Assembly (NCBI RefSeq): GCF_000013625.1
Contig: NC_009659.1
Coordinates: forward strand, 1,860,001 to 1,924,000
Source: Janthinobacterium sp. Marseille
GTDB lineage: Bacteria > Pseudomonadota > Gammaproteobacteria > Burkholderiales > Burkholderiaceae_D
Length of the DNA stretch: 64,000 nucleotides
Direction of reading: 5' to 3'
The notes under the pieces were generated by a model. The model did not search any database and was not told where the DNA came from. It saw only the letters and a program-made list of their open reading frames with translations. The position numbers and the translations under genes were made by a program. This document shows positions 56,069-64,000 of the stretch, piece after piece (position 1 is the stretch's first letter; each line of letters starts with the position of its first letter).

Positions 56069-56554
56069 TTATGCCCACGGGAAGTTGAACAGGAAGAAGG
56101 CCGCCAACACCCAGAGTAGCAAACTAATGTGCGTCAGTTGCAATTCACCCTGGCGTATCCAATAGGCGAACCATAAACCGCCCAGGTGCATCGCGAAGAT
56201 GAAGGCGGCAAAGCTGCATAAGGCAAGGTTAAGCCATGGACGTGCACTAATCAGTCCGTCCCCGGCAAGCAATTCATAGCTACCGATCCAGCCACCCATA
56301 CTCGCAAGGATTTGGAAAGCCAATACGATCAGCATGGCCAGGCGGTGCAGGGGAGTTGAATTGATTGCCCGCGTTAGCAGTGGGATATCGATGCGTGGTT
56401 CTTGCCGGAACGGCGCCATGGCCATCGTGCCGCCGACGGCAGCAACCGAAGCATGGAATGCTCGCAGGTTATTGATGACGGCGATTGATAGCCAGACGCT
56501 CAAACCGACAGCATGCAAGGCCTGGAACAGCCAGATGGAATCCGCAGCGCTCAT
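56069..56554 (-). CDS. DUF2165-like integral membrane protein
   Basis: A 161-residue protein with four hydrophobic helices (about 9-27, 70-92, 107-128 and 138-158). The segment HLGGLWFAYWIRQGELQLTH is close to DUF2165 family members. First gene of a three-gene minus-strand operon. Function unknown. Confidence 0.7.
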   Translation of the reverse strand: MSAADSIWLFQALHAVGLSVWLSIAVINNLRAFHASVAAVGGTMAMAPFRQEPRIDIPLLTRAINSTPLHRLAMLIVLAFQILASMGGWIGSYELLAGDGLISARPWLNLALCSFAAFIFAMHLGGLWFAYWIRQGELQLTHISLLLWVLAAFFLFNFPWA

Positions 56555-56704
56555 CGCGATTCATCCGGAATGGCGGTTTTGGTGACAGGCATGAACATCT
56601 CCAAGTATGATGATAAATATCAAAGGAATTACTTGGATAATAAAACCTGACTGCAGTTTATACAAGGGAAACGCTAACACTGTCGACCAAGCGGACGTGA
56701 AAAA

Positions 56705-56771
56705 GCGATAGCGAAATCCGACTGCGACCAGCGTAAAAAGTACGCAAGCGCCGATGGATCTTCGCTATCGC
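56705..56771 (-). terminator. Long-armed inverted repeat after hemerythrin gene
   Basis: Perfect 11-bp arms GCGATAGCGAA and TTCGCTATCGC, 45-base spacer that itself holds a small GCGT/ACGC hairpin. On the minus strand the structure ends in TTTTT. It lies 22 bases after the hemerythrin stop and probably terminates that gene. Confidence 0.6.
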
Positions 56772-56792
56772 CCGGGTGTATCTGTTTCAGCT

Positions 56793-57317
56793 TCAGTTCA
56801 GGCTGTTTTTCAATTCCTGCTTGCGGTCTTTCATAATCATGCCGAAGAAGTCCAGGTCCAGTTTCGATTTGCGCGCTTTGGGGAACATTTCCGTTTCTTC
56901 TTCCTTCACGTGATGCTCGATGTATTCATTCAAGACTTTCACCTTGGCGTCATACAGCGGATGGGTTCCGGCGCTGTCGCGGATTTGAGCGATCAAGTCT
57001 TTACAGGTCGCGTGCTCGACCACTGCTTCGTCCAGCATGTCCTTCATATCCTTTTCGCCCATCGCTTCCAGTAGCGCCTGGTAAAAGATCTCTTCTTCGA
57101 TGTGCGTGTGGACGGTCAATTCATCGCAGATTTTCTGGGCGACGGCGACTTTGCCTTTTGTATCGTTCTTTTTGCTCAGTTTTTCATATTCCTTGAACAG
57201 CTTTTTGACTTGTTTGTGATCGTCGACCAGGAGGTCGACTGCATCCGGCAGGGCCTTGCTCACACCTTTGACGACAGGACGTGCGGATTGGGTCGCTTGT
57301 TTGGATACCGTTTGCAT
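56793..57317 (-). CDS. Hemerythrin-domain protein
   Basis: A 174-residue protein with a non-heme di-iron helical bundle: DAVDLLVDDHKQVKKLF, HTHIEEEIFYQALLEA, VVEHATCKDLI and IEHHVKEEETEMFPKA give the expected His/Glu ligands. Basic N- and C-terminal extensions. Such proteins act in oxygen, iron or nitrosative stress handling; which one is not shown. Single gene with GGAG site and its own terminator. Confidence 0.9.
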   Translation of the reverse strand: MQTVSKQATQSARPVVKGVSKALPDAVDLLVDDHKQVKKLFKEYEKLSKKNDTKGKVAVAQKICDELTVHTHIEEEIFYQALLEAMGEKDMKDMLDEAVVEHATCKDLIAQIRDSAGTHPLYDAKVKVLNEYIEHHVKEEETEMFPKARKSKLDLDFFGMIMKDRKQELKNSLN

Positions 57318-57602
57318 AGGAACTCCTCAGAGAATGATTCGGTGAATAGTTATCCGATCCATGTAGCCAGATCGATAACTGAATATAGACCCCAACGCCG
57401 GTGGGGACTATCAGACAGCGGCTTTAACGGGCGTAGGACTAGGAGAGCTGTTTCCTTACGGCAGCAGGCGTTAACGGGAGTTGGCAGTCGGGCATTGTGA
57501 TTTTCCGCATGCTTCAATATACTGTGTTTATATCCAGTGTGCGGCGTGGGGCGCTTTGCCGCTGCCAGCCACAGCCTATCGAAAAACAATCCTGCTTTGT
57601 CC

Positions 57603-59252
57603 ATGCTTCCAACGCTTCCTGATCCTTTCTATTACCTGGAAAACTTCCAGCGTGTCCTTGACTGGATAGGGCAGCGCTACAGCGATTTGCTATCGGATGA
57701 AGAACGCAGTTTCATCGAACAATTCCCGCGCTTGCCGCAATCCTCGCGTGCATTGCTGGTACGCATGGTGATGCGCAAGGGTGAGGTATTCCGCTCCGGC
57801 AAACTGGCTTATGCGGAAATAGCTTGTCCGGATGCTGCAGCCCGGCCTTTGCTCGAACTGGATTGGCTCAGGCATAACCCGCCACTAAGCGTCGCACAAT
57901 TATTTGCCTTATTGCGTAAAGCGGAACTGGTGCAAGCCTTTCGCATTTCCGCCGCCGGCAGTGCCGCCCGCAAGGGTGATCTGCAGGAAAAATTGCAGCA
58001 TGCCTTTCCGGAAGCACGGACCCTGGAGCAGTGGGCTCCCGACATCACTGAATCCATCTATGAAGTGCATGTCACGGCAATATGCGAACGTTTACGCCTG
58101 ATGTTCTTCGGGAACCTGTATCAGGACTGGTCCGAGTTTGTGTTGTCGGACCTCGGGATTTATCGCTATGAACAAGTCGAGTTTTCGGAATCATCGCGCG
58201 GCTTTCGTAGCCGTCAGGACATAGACGACTACCTGCATTTGCAGCGCTGCCGCGAGCGCTTTGATGACGGAAATTATCTGGATGAAATCGTGCCGGACAT
58301 TCCGACAACGCCTTACGCCAATCCCTGGATGGAAGGACGTCGCAATAAATTGCTGTTCCGCTTCGCGCAGGAATATGAACGCTGCCAGGAGCTGGACTCT
58401 GCACTGAAACTCTATCGCCAGTGCAGCTATGCCGGTGCACGTTCAAGGACGATACGCGTACTGGAAAAGAACGATGCAGTAGGGGAAGCGCTGGAATTGG
58501 CAGAAGCTGCGCTGAGCCGACCGGAAAGCGAAGCCGAACATCAGGCCGTGTTGCGCATGTTGCCGCGTTTGCGCCGCAAGCTCGGGCACGCCAAACTCGC
58601 ACCTGGCAAAGCACCCGTGATCGAAGCTGAAGACTTGAGCTTGCCGTATCCGGCAACAGCGCTATCGGTTGAGCAGATGGTGCAGGCGCATCTGTCCCGC
58701 TGTGAAGCCCCGGTGTTTTATGTCGAGAATACGCTGATCAACTCCCTGTTTGGTTTGCTGTGCTGGCCGGCGATTTTTGCCGCCTTGCCGGGGGCTTTTT
58801 TCCATCCCTTCCATCAGGGGCCGGTGGATTTGCACAGTGCGGACTTTGTGCAGAAGAGGCAAGACATCTTCAATCAATGCCTGGCCCGGCTGGACGACGA
58901 CAGCTATCGGCAAACCATCGTCGACACCTTTGCGGCGAAGGCGGGCATACAGTCGCCTTTCGTCTTCTGGGGCACGATAGATGAAGTCTTGCTGAAGCTG
59001 GCCTTGCACTGCATTCCTGCCGCACATTTGAAGAAATACTTTGCGCGCATCCTGCGCGATATTCCGGCGAATCGTTCCGGCCTGCCGGATCTGATCCAGT
59101 TCTGGCCGCAAGAACAGCGTTACCGCATGCTGGAAGTAAAAGGACCCGGTGACCGTTTGCAGGATAACCAGATCCGCTGGATCAACTATTGCATAGAGCA
59201 TCAAATGCCGGTCGCGGTGACCTATGTGCAATGGACGGAGCAGGCGGCGTGA
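57603..59252 (+). CDS. VRR-NUC domain nuclease, FAN1-like
   Basis: A 549-residue protein starting at 57603 (MLPTLPDPFYYLENF). N-terminal SAP-like helical region (about 1-130), a TPR-like middle (FAQEYERCQELDSALKLYRQCSY...) and a C-terminal virus-type VRR-NUC PD-(D/E)XK domain with GLPDLIQFWPQ and LEVKGPGDRLQDNQIRW. Structure-specific 5' flap nuclease for interstrand cross-link repair in eukaryotic FAN1 and its Pseudomonas homolog. Its stop overlaps the GTG start of the helicase gene. Confidence 0.92.
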   Translation: MLPTLPDPFYYLENFQRVLDWIGQRYSDLLSDEERSFIEQFPRLPQSSRALLVRMVMRKGEVFRSGKLAYAEIACPDAAARPLLELDWLRHNPPLSVAQLFALLRKAELVQAFRISAAGSAARKGDLQEKLQHAFPEARTLEQWAPDITESIYEVHVTAICERLRLMFFGNLYQDWSEFVLSDLGIYRYEQVEFSESSRGFRSRQDIDDYLHLQRCRERFDDGNYLDEIVPDIPTTPYANPWMEGRRNKLLFRFAQEYERCQELDSALKLYRQCSYAGARSRTIRVLEKNDAVGEALELAEAALSRPESEAEHQAVLRMLPRLRRKLGHAKLAPGKAPVIEAEDLSLPYPATALSVEQMVQAHLSRCEAPVFYVENTLINSLFGLLCWPAIFAALPGAFFHPFHQGPVDLHSADFVQKRQDIFNQCLARLDDDSYRQTIVDTFAAKAGIQSPFVFWGTIDEVLLKLALHCIPAAHLKKYFARILRDIPANRSGLPDLIQFWPQEQRYRMLEVKGPGDRLQDNQIRWINYCIEHQMPVAVTYVQWTEQAA

Positions 59253-61516
59253 GCTACGTTGTTGCCGTCCGTACCCTGTGCGAATTCACCGCCAAGATGG
59301 GCGACCTCGACCTGCGCTTTACGCCGGCACCGACTGCGCAACAAGGCATCGCCGGACATGGCACCGTGGTTTCGCGACGCGGCAAATTTTATGAGTCCGA
59401 GCTTACGTTGAGCGGACTCTACAAACAGTTACGCGTACGCGGTCGTGCGGATGGCTATGATCCCGGCTTTAATCGCGTCGAAGAGATCAAAACCTATCGG
59501 GGCGACCTGCATGCAATGCCGGACAACCATCGCCATCTGCATTGGGCGCAGGTAAAGGTATACGGCTGGCTACTGTGCCAGTCACGCGGTTTGAAGGAAA
59601 TCAATGTCGCGCTGGTTTACTTCGATATCGGTACACAAAAGGAAACCATGTTGGCCGAAAAGTATTCGGCAGAGGCACTGGAATTGCATTTTGACCAGTT
59701 GTGCGAACGCTTCGTCGCCTGGGCCGAGCAAGAGGCGCAACACCGCCTGGTGCGTGATAAGGCCTTGACTGAACTGAATTTTCCGCACGCCGGGTTCCGT
59801 CCCGGCCAGCGTCATCTGGCTGAATCCGTCTATAAGGCAGCTTTGTCCGGCCGTCATTTGATGGCGCAAGCACCGACCGGCATCGGCAAAACGGTCGCGA
59901 CCATCTTCCCCTTGCTGAAAGCCAGTCCGGGGCAGCAGCTGGACAAGATATTCTTCCTCGCGGCAAAGACCCCGGGGCGGGGCCTGGCACTTGAATCGAT
60001 AGATTTGATTCGTGCGGGCAGGGAGCCTGATGCGCCGCTACTGCCATTGCGCGTACTGGAGCTGGTCGCACGCGACAAGGCCTGTGAACATCCGGACAAA
60101 GCCTGCCATGGCGAATCCTGCCCTTTGGCGAAAGGATTCTATGATCGCATCGCTGCGGCACGCCAGGCTGCAGTGCAGGCAGGTGCACTCGATCAGCAAT
60201 CCCTGCGCACGATTGCACTTGCACATGAGGTTTGTCCCTATTACCTGAGCCAGGAATTGGTGCGCTGGAGTGATGTGGTGGTCGGTGACTATAACTACTA
60301 CTTTGACGTTAGCGCGATGCTCCACGGTTTGACAGTTGAAAACGATTGGCGGGTCGCGGTACTGGTAGATGAAGCGCACAATATGGTCGAGCGTGCACGC
60401 AAGATGTACTCGGCAGAGTTGGATCAAGGCAGCTTCCGCTTTGCCCGCAAGACCGCACCGAAAGCGCTGAAGACCGTGCTGGATCGCGTTAACCGCCAGT
60501 GGAATGAACTGTACCGAAACCAGGATGACGCCTACCAGGTCTATCATTCGATTGCCGAAAAATTCCTCTTCGCCTTGCAACAGGCCGGCACCGACATCAC
60601 CGATTTGATGACGGAAGAGCCTGAGAGCGTCAGTCCCGAACTACAGCGCTTTTACTTCGATGCGATGCAGTTTTCCAAGCTGGCCGAAGTATTCGGTGAG
60701 CATTCAATGTTTGATATCACGCGTGACACGCAAACCGGTAATCGCGTGCAGGCCACGCTATGCATACGCAATATAGTCCCGGCGCCTTTCCTTAAACAGC
60801 GTTTCGCCACCGCGCATTCGACGACGCTGTTTTCCGCCACGCTGGGACCGCATCACTTTTATTCGGACATGCTGGGACTACCGGACGACACGGCATGGAT
60901 AGACGTCGAATCACCATTCATCGCGCAGCAGTTATCGGTACGCATTGCGCGGACCATCTCCACTCGTTACCAGCACAGGACGCATTCACTGTCGCCCATC
61001 GTCAACCTGATCGCAACGCAGTATGCGAGTGCGCCGGGTAACTACCTGGCTTTCTTCAGCAGCTTCGATTACCTGAAACAGGTGAGCGATCTATTTATCG
61101 AACGCTATCCGGACATCCCTGCCTGGCAGCAATCACGCGGCATGGCTGAGGGTGAAAAGAATAGCTTCCTCGCACGTTTCAATGCAGGCGGGCAGGGCAT
61201 AGGTTTCGCGGTGCTCGGAGGAGCATTTGCCGAAGGGATTGACTTGCCCGGCGACCGTTTGATAGGCGCTTTCGTCGCGACCCTCGGCCTGCCGCAAGTC
61301 AATCCGGTCAATGAAGAAATGCGCCAGCGTATGGATATCATCTTTGGCAAAGGCTATGACTACACCTACCTTTATCCAGGTTTGCAAAAAGTGGTGCAGG
61401 CGGCGGGCAGGGTGATACGCACGCAAGAAGACCAGGGCTTCATTCACCTGATCGATGATCGTTTTGGGCGGACGGATGTGATGGAGTTGTTGCCTGCATG
61501 GTGGCGGGTGCAGTAA
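59249..61516 (+). CDS. Nuclease-helicase: Cas4-like PD-(D/E)XK domain fused to XPD/DinG-type helicase
   Basis: Start is the GTG at 59249 overlapping the upstream TGA, with GGAG 8 bases before it, giving 755 residues; an ATG at 59189 would lie inside the nuclease gene. Residues about 40-110 form a RecB/Cas4-like nuclease (RADG, then EEIKTY with Glu78/79 and Lys81, and HWAQVKVYGWLLC). Walker A Lys214 in APTGIGKT; four Cys of a likely FeS cluster in CEHPDKACHGESC and EVCPYY; DEAH box from Asp374; VVQAAGRVIRTQED is motif VI. Translational coupling with the FAN1-like nuclease implies a shared cross-link or flap repair task. Confidence 0.9.
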   Translation: MSYVVAVRTLCEFTAKMGDLDLRFTPAPTAQQGIAGHGTVVSRRGKFYESELTLSGLYKQLRVRGRADGYDPGFNRVEEIKTYRGDLHAMPDNHRHLHWAQVKVYGWLLCQSRGLKEINVALVYFDIGTQKETMLAEKYSAEALELHFDQLCERFVAWAEQEAQHRLVRDKALTELNFPHAGFRPGQRHLAESVYKAALSGRHLMAQAPTGIGKTVATIFPLLKASPGQQLDKIFFLAAKTPGRGLALESIDLIRAGREPDAPLLPLRVLELVARDKACEHPDKACHGESCPLAKGFYDRIAAARQAAVQAGALDQQSLRTIALAHEVCPYYLSQELVRWSDVVVGDYNYYFDVSAMLHGLTVENDWRVAVLVDEAHNMVERARKMYSAELDQGSFRFARKTAPKALKTVLDRVNRQWNELYRNQDDAYQVYHSIAEKFLFALQQAGTDITDLMTEEPESVSPELQRFYFDAMQFSKLAEVFGEHSMFDITRDTQTGNRVQATLCIRNIVPAPFLKQRFATAHSTTLFSATLGPHHFYSDMLGLPDDTAWIDVESPFIAQQLSVRIARTISTRYQHRTHSLSPIVNLIATQYASAPGNYLAFFSSFDYLKQVSDLFIERYPDIPAWQQSRGMAEGEKNSFLARFNAGGQGIGFAVLGGAFAEGIDLPGDRLIGAFVATLGLPQVNPVNEEMRQRMDIIFGKGYDYTYLYPGLQKVVQAAGRVIRTQEDQGFIHLIDDRFGRTDVMELLPAWWRVQ

Positions 61517-61525
61517 CTGTCCCTG

Positions 61526-62005
61526 CTATCGTCCCTGGGCCTTTTCACCACGCAAGGTCATGACAGAACTGATCACCGTCGCCGCTGCCTTGCCATCATC
61601 CCGCACGATCTCGCAGGTGTAATGGGTGATGGTACGGCCGCTCTGTATCGGCTTCGCCGTAGCGCGCAGCCTGGTCGCCCAGACCGGCCGGAAGAAATTG
61701 ATTTTCAAATCGATACTGGCGAATGATTCGCCTTCTGCCATCAAGGTTGAATGCGCAGTCCCGATCGCTGCATCGGCCAGTTCACACATCAAACCACCGT
61801 GGATAGTTGCCTGCTGATTGCCATGCAAATCCGGCGATGCATCTATCTCCACAGTCGCCGTACCCATACCAACCTCAACGATGCGAATGCCCAGTGTCTG
61901 TGAAATCGGGGTGGGGTACTGCATGTGCGTGGTGTCGCCATCCTGCAGGGTGCCTGCAAGTGACTTTTGCAGGTATTCAAGGACGGGGAGTTTGTTGTTA
62001 GACAT
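61526..62005 (-). CDS. PaaI-type hotdog thioesterase
   Basis: A 159-residue hotdog-fold protein with the PaaI active-site segment ATIHGGLMCELADAAIGTAHST (about residues 66-87). Hydrolyses acyl-CoA or aryl-CoA thioesters in related enzymes; substrate unknown. Convergent with the helicase gene, 9 bases apart. Confidence 0.88.
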   Translation of the reverse strand: MSNNKLPVLEYLQKSLAGTLQDGDTTHMQYPTPISQTLGIRIVEVGMGTATVEIDASPDLHGNQQATIHGGLMCELADAAIGTAHSTLMAEGESFASIDLKINFFRPVWATRLRATAKPIQSGRTITHYTCEIVRDDGKAAATVISSVMTLRGEKAQGR

Positions 62006-62322
62006 GATCGTAATATTTATCCGGGGAAATCCAATGCTGCCACATTTACGGCCTGATCTGATAGTTGCGTCAAGTGTCGCTTGCCTGACCTAGCTACAGT
62101 ATTGTTTCCTTAGGGAAATAATATCTCTGAATTTGGTAACGTTCGTTTCCTGTATGGCCGCGGAAACTGTATCTTCCCGGCATCATATATCAGTTTTTCT
62201 GTGGAAATTTTACTTGCAGGAAATACAAATTCTGTAGACTTGGAAGCCACGGCAGGATGGCTACGCACCCCGGGTGGCGACTACCTAAAACCATAACAAC
62301 TACGCTGCCCAAGGGCGATCCG
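62006..62322. other. Promoter and structured leader of the two-partner secretion locus
   Basis: About 317 bases. The last 90 bases before the ATG contain consecutive small hairpins (AGCCA/TGGCT; CACCC/GGGTG) and a CAAGGGCGATCC ribosome-binding region. Earlier part is AT-rich. I do not recognise a known riboswitch. Confidence 0.4.
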
Positions 62323-63903
62323 ATGAAACACCGTTTGATGTCTGTACTGGCCGGCACCCTGCTGGCTGTGAGCTGTGCGTCGGCATTCGCCGATACCAGT
62401 AAGCCTTCCATCCACTTCGATATCAATCGCTTCGATGTCCGCGGCAATACCTTATTGCCGCCGCAGACCGTCGATCGCCTGGTGGCACCTTACCTGGGCA
62501 AGGACCGCGATTTCGCTGATGTGATGAAGGCACTGGAAGCACTGGAAGCGGCCTATCACGCACGCGGTTACCAACTGGTGCGTATCGATTTGCCGGAACA
62601 GGAACTCAACCAGGGCACGGTGGTGTTGAATGTGGTGCAGGCCAAGATCGGCAATGTCGTCATCGAAGGTAACAGCCATTTCGATGATGCGAACATCCGC
62701 CGTTCCTTGCCGGCGCTGCAAGAAGGACAAACGCCCGACCTCAAAGCCGTTTCCAAGAGCCTGAAGCTGGCCAATGAGAACCCGGCCAAGAAAGTCACGA
62801 TGCGCATGAAATCGGCCGAGCAGGATGATGAAGTTGAAGCGACACTGGCCGTGGTCGATGAATCAGTCTGGCGTACCACCATCAATTTCGACAATACCGG
62901 CGTTGCCTCCACCGGCCGCACGCGTGCCGGTGTCGTCCTGCAAAACGCCAATATGTTTGGCCTCGACCATGTCATGAGCTTGCAGTACACGACCACGCTG
63001 GAAGAACCCAGCCGCGTCGGTGTCTATGGCGTCGGTTACCACATCCCGCTGTATGCGCTGGGTGACTCGATGGACTTCTATGCGAGCTATTCGGATGTGG
63101 ATGCCGGGACAGTGACCGCCGGTATCTTCGATATCGCCGTCAGCGGTAAAGGCTCCATGTACGGTGCCCGTTATAACCAAAACCTGGCTACCGTCGGCAA
63201 TTACGCATCCAAGCTGATGTATGGCATCGATTTAAAGCAATACAAGAACAGCATGCAGTTGCTCGGGGTTGAATTGGGTGCCGACATTACGGTGCGTCCG
63301 GTCAGCGTCGGCTACCAGGGTGACTGGAGCTGGGGTGATGGCGCCATCGGTTTCGCCACCACCTTGCTGCACAATATTTCCGGTGGTTCCAACGGCAGCC
63401 AAAGTGACTTCGACCGCGTGCGTTTCGATGCAAAGGCCAATTACACCGCCATCCGTGTGGGTGGCAGCCTGACCCAGGCGCTACCGGAGCAATGGCTGGC
63501 GCGCGCCATCATCAATGGCCAATACACCAAAGATGCGCTGATTCCGGGTGAACAGTTCGGTGCCGGTGGTGCAGCGTCGGTACGCGGTTTCCTGGAACGC
63601 GAAGTAGCGAATGATTCGGGCATCACCGGTAACTTCGAGGTCTATACCGCACCGCTATGCGGCAGCGGTAAATGGCAATGCCGGGCCCTGGCTTTCTATG
63701 ATCATGCCTATCTGACACGTAACCACGCTTTACCCGGTGAATTCAGCACCATTTCTATCAATAGCGTCGGTTTGGGTCTACGCTTGCAGTTAGGCAATGA
63801 CGTGAACTTCCAGGTCGATGTCGGCCATGTCCTGCATGCAGAAGCGACCACCACCCGTAATGGTGACAACCGTGTGCACGCCCGTCTTGCCTTGTCTTTC
63901 TAA
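62323..63903 (+). CDS. TpsB-type outer-membrane transporter (ShlB/FhaC/HecB family)
   Basis: A 526-residue precursor starting at 62323 (MKHRLMSVLAG), signal peptide to about residue 24 (ASAFA). A POTRA-2-type domain is at about 28-110 (FDVRGNTLLPPQTVDRLVAPYLG...YHARGYQLVRIDLPEQ), a second POTRA-like region to about 170, then a 16-strand barrel with the secretion motif region ASVRGFLEREV (about 430). It exports the TpsA partner encoded immediately downstream. Fewer signals for regulation than usual, except the leader. Confidence 0.92.
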   Translation: MKHRLMSVLAGTLLAVSCASAFADTSKPSIHFDINRFDVRGNTLLPPQTVDRLVAPYLGKDRDFADVMKALEALEAAYHARGYQLVRIDLPEQELNQGTVVLNVVQAKIGNVVIEGNSHFDDANIRRSLPALQEGQTPDLKAVSKSLKLANENPAKKVTMRMKSAEQDDEVEATLAVVDESVWRTTINFDNTGVASTGRTRAGVVLQNANMFGLDHVMSLQYTTTLEEPSRVGVYGVGYHIPLYALGDSMDFYASYSDVDAGTVTAGIFDIAVSGKGSMYGARYNQNLATVGNYASKLMYGIDLKQYKNSMQLLGVELGADITVRPVSVGYQGDWSWGDGAIGFATTLLHNISGGSNGSQSDFDRVRFDAKANYTAIRVGGSLTQALPEQWLARAIINGQYTKDALIPGEQFGAGGAASVRGFLEREVANDSGITGNFEVYTAPLCGSGKWQCRALAFYDHAYLTRNHALPGEFSTISINSVGLGLRLQLGNDVNFQVDVGHVLHAEATTTRNGDNRVHARLALSF

Positions 63904-63909
63904 GGTGCC

Positions 63910-64000
63910 ATGATGAAGAACCCTATGAATATGGCTGTGAACACACCTAAACCTTTGGCCTGGGCCATCCGCTGCGCCTTCCTGCCACCTGTACTGGCAG
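63910..64000 (+). CDS. Start of TpsA-type exoprotein (3' end cut by window)
   Basis: ATG-ATG at 63910/63913, 6 bases after the TpsB stop, with AAGGTG upstream. The 30 visible residues begin MMKNPMNMAVNTPKPLAWAIR and lead into a hydrophobic stretch (CAFLPPVLA), consistent with the extended signal peptide of large two-partner-secreted proteins. Identity as TpsA rests mainly on position after TpsB; the secretion domain is outside the window. Confidence 0.65.
   Translation, partial: MMKNPMNMAVNTPKPLAWAIRCAFLPPVLA

Noticed and set aside
62230..62322. GEMM (c-di-GMP-I) riboswitch before tpsB
   Set aside because: The diagnostic core sequences of that class are not present, so only a generic structured leader is reported.
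1..64000. tRNA, rRNA, CRISPR array, phage or insertion sequence
   Set aside because: I scanned for conserved T-loop sequence, regular repeat-spacer patterns, transposase or integrase motifs and terminal repeats and found none convincing.

Overview
The window reads as a chromosomal segment of a betaproteobacterium of the order Burkholderiales, most likely family Oxalobacteraceae (Herminiimonas/Janthinobacterium-like). That is an inference from moderate-to-high GC, dense short operons, and the gene types present; no rRNA or other phylogenetic marker is available. I see no tRNA, rRNA, CRISPR array, prophage or insertion sequence. Both ends cut genes: a PepSY membrane protein on the left and the start of a two-partner-secretion exoprotein on the right.

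Bases 1-13000 hold housekeeping and stress genes: PepSY protein, RidA, a XenA-type flavin oxidoreductase divergent from an ArsR-type repressor with a perfect 18-bp palindrome between them, a membrane protein with a 24-residue companion, a YqcI/YcgG (GntA-like) protein coupled to a DUF1989 protein, a CBS protein, an iron-permease-like protein, an nadE-pncC NAD-recycling pair, an AraC/MFS divergon and a soluble hybrid kinase. Bases 13000-26500 carry an SBP-less NitT/TauT-type ABC transporter behind a long leader containing a Cys-rich mini-ORF, a DODA-type dioxygenase, several small proteins, penicillin-binding protein 1A, a membrane hybrid kinase, and a diguanylate cyclase gene broken by one in-frame amber codon.

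Bases 26555-36964 are the most remarkable part: a LysR regulator divergent from a nine-gene, same-strand cluster. It encodes two Rieske-oxygenase catalytic subunits that lack the Rieske domain, a separate Rieske protein that lacks the catalytic domain, a flavin/plant-type-ferredoxin reductase, a GST-like protein, a Tat-exported BMP-family binding protein and a complete NupABC-type purine/nucleoside-like ABC importer. The parts list matches the NdmC/NdmD/NdmE N7-demethylase of caffeine-degrading Pseudomonas, but with NdmD split into two genes and NdmC duplicated. I infer an uptake and oxidative N-demethylation system for an N-methylated purine or a similar N-heterocycle.

Bases 37000-46800 hold a peptide deformylase and a four-gene MdtABC-type RND efflux operon with its own outer-membrane channel. 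Bases 47000-62000 hold mixed genes: guanine-deaminase-like enzyme, ankyrin protein, LysR, SodC lipoprotein, thermonuclease, a malate:quinone oxidoreductase gene with one in-frame ochre codon, GNAT, hemerythrin, and a FAN1-like nuclease overlapping a nuclease-helicase fusion. The right edge is a TpsB/TpsA two-partner secretion locus. Two otherwise intact genes with single nonsense codons in one 64-kb window deserve checking as real decay versus assembly error.
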